Assembly (NCBI RefSeq): GCF_001189295.1
Contig: NZ_CP012159.1
Span: 2,928,001-2,992,000, forward strand
DNA length: 64,000 bases
Direction: 5' to 3'
Source of the DNA: Chondromyces crocatus
GTDB taxonomy: Bacteria > Myxococcota_A > Polyangia > Polyangiales > Polyangiaceae
Shown here piece after piece: positions 63,349 to 64,000 of this stretch (within the stretch, counting starts at the first letter, position 1; each line of letters opens with the position of its first letter). The notes beneath the pieces are model-generated. The model was not told where the DNA came from. It saw only the letters and a program-made list of their open reading frames with translations, and searched no databases. A program made the translations under genes and the position numbers.

Positions 63349-64000
63349 GGGGGGACCTCCTCGGCTGGGACGCCGGGCGTGGGGTCATCTGGCGAATGCA
63401 GTAGGTGAGGGCGGCGCGCAGGTTGCGGTGGGTGACGATCTGGGACAGGTCGGCGCCGACGGCGACCATGGTCTGGGCGACCGTGGGCCGGATGCCGGAG
63501 ACGATGCCCTCCGCGCCGAGCAAGCGAATGGCGCTGACGAGCCGGATGATGTAGCCGGCGACGCCGGTGTCGATCATCTCCACGCCCGTGAGATCGAGGA
63601 TGGCGAAGCTGGCGTGGTCCTGCTCGATGCGGGCGAGGAGCTGCTGCATGACGTCCGCAGTGCGGGAGCTGTCGAGGATGCCGAGCATGGGCAGCGTGAG
63701 CACGCCATCCCAGACCTCGATGATGGGGGTGGAGAGCTGGCGAATGATCTCGCGCTGTTGCTCGATCTCCGCAATGCGCTCGCGCAGGGACACCTGGGTC
63801 TCGTGGACGCGGGTGATATCCATGCTGAAGCCGAGCGTCATGAACTGTCGCCCGTCGTCGTCGTGAATGGGCACCATCCAGTTGTCGCAGTGGACGCCCA
63901 TCATCTCGCTGAGGTAATGCGTCGCTCTTCCGGCAAGGGCCTCTCGGACGTGGGTCCGGACGACGTCGGCATCTCCATGGAGTGCGAAGACGTTTTGTCC
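63341..64000 (-). CDS. RsbR-like PAS-STAS protein, array copy 6, cut by window edge
   Basis: The frame stays open to the right edge, so the start lies beyond 64000. The visible 219 residues hold the end of a PAS domain (GQNVFALHGDADVVRTHVRE, then GFSMDITRVHETQVSLRERI), the coiled linker and a whole STAS domain: IEQDHASFAILDLTGVEMID, DTGVAGYIIRLVSAIRLLGA and AQTMVAVGADLSQIVTHRNL. Both acceptor threonines are present. The array may continue past the window. Confidence 0.88.
   Translation of the reverse strand, partial: GQNVFALHGDADVVRTHVREALAGRATHYLSEMMGVHCDNWMVPIHDDDGRQFMTLGFSMDITRVHETQVSLRERIAEIEQQREIIRQLSTPIIEVWDGVLTLPMLGILDSSRTADVMQQLLARIEQDHASFAILDLTGVEMIDTGVAGYIIRLVSAIRLLGAEGIVSGIRPTVAQTMVAVGADLSQIVTHRNLRAALTYCIRQMTPRPASQPRRSPHE

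Overview
The window is a high-GC bacterial chromosome segment, most like a myxobacterium of the Polyangiales (Sorangium, Polyangium or Chondromyces type). That placement is an inference. It rests on the very GC-rich codon use, many predicted lipoproteins and Pro/Ala- or Gly-rich surface proteins, a Ser/Thr protein kinase beside a PEGA-domain protein, several two-component and PAS-domain proteins, an elongation factor G of the mitochondrial-EFG1/spdEFG1 type, and gene families expanded in tandem.

Positions 1-11458 are mostly housekeeping: a TPR protein entering from the left edge, a YkgJ-type cysteine-cluster protein, a minus-strand group (rhomboid protease, lipoprotein, MlaE permease, lipoprotein), cysS, a DnaJ/CbpA-like co-chaperone, a dienoyl-CoA isomerase-type hydratase, a degenerate chorismate-binding protein and a receiver-XRE regulator. 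A tRNA-Pro(CGG) gene follows at 11931-12004. Positions 12168-26174 carry an NmrA-like oxidoreductase, a hybrid histidine kinase, etfB-etfA, and a tightly coupled plus-strand run: nadB, CPBP protease, patatin and a chromo-barrel-like lipoprotein. Next come the EF-G gene and an unusual fusion of a RecA-like ATPase with a SLOG-like domain.

Positions 26128-42463 are accessory in flavour: an AmpG-like MFS transporter, a NYN-domain protein, a zinc-ribbon Pro-rich membrane protein, two duplicated 12-repeat beta-propeller lipoproteins, an ADP/ATP-translocase-like transporter, a lipoprotein-anchored MDR reductase, a 43-bp tandem repeat array (37990-38219), small conserved proteins, a remarkable ATP-grasp/SET-domain fusion and an OafA-type acyltransferase. 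Positions 43129-48742 hold three tandem Gly-rich beta-helix/collagen-like lipoproteins. Positions 48963-53221 hold a minus-strand group of Ser/Thr kinase, Pro-rich membrane protein and TPR/PEGA protein.

From 53576 to the right edge the window is dominated by RsbR-like stressosome proteins. One plus-strand copy has lost both phospho-acceptor threonines and is followed by a VWA-domain protein. A head-to-tail minus-strand array of six PAS-STAS paralogues follows, whose STAS-coding 3' parts are nearly identical in DNA while their sensor halves have diverged. This array, the ATP-grasp/SET fusion and the ATPase/SLOG fusion are the best candidates for under-described biology. All domain assignments come from reading motifs by eye; no database search was run.
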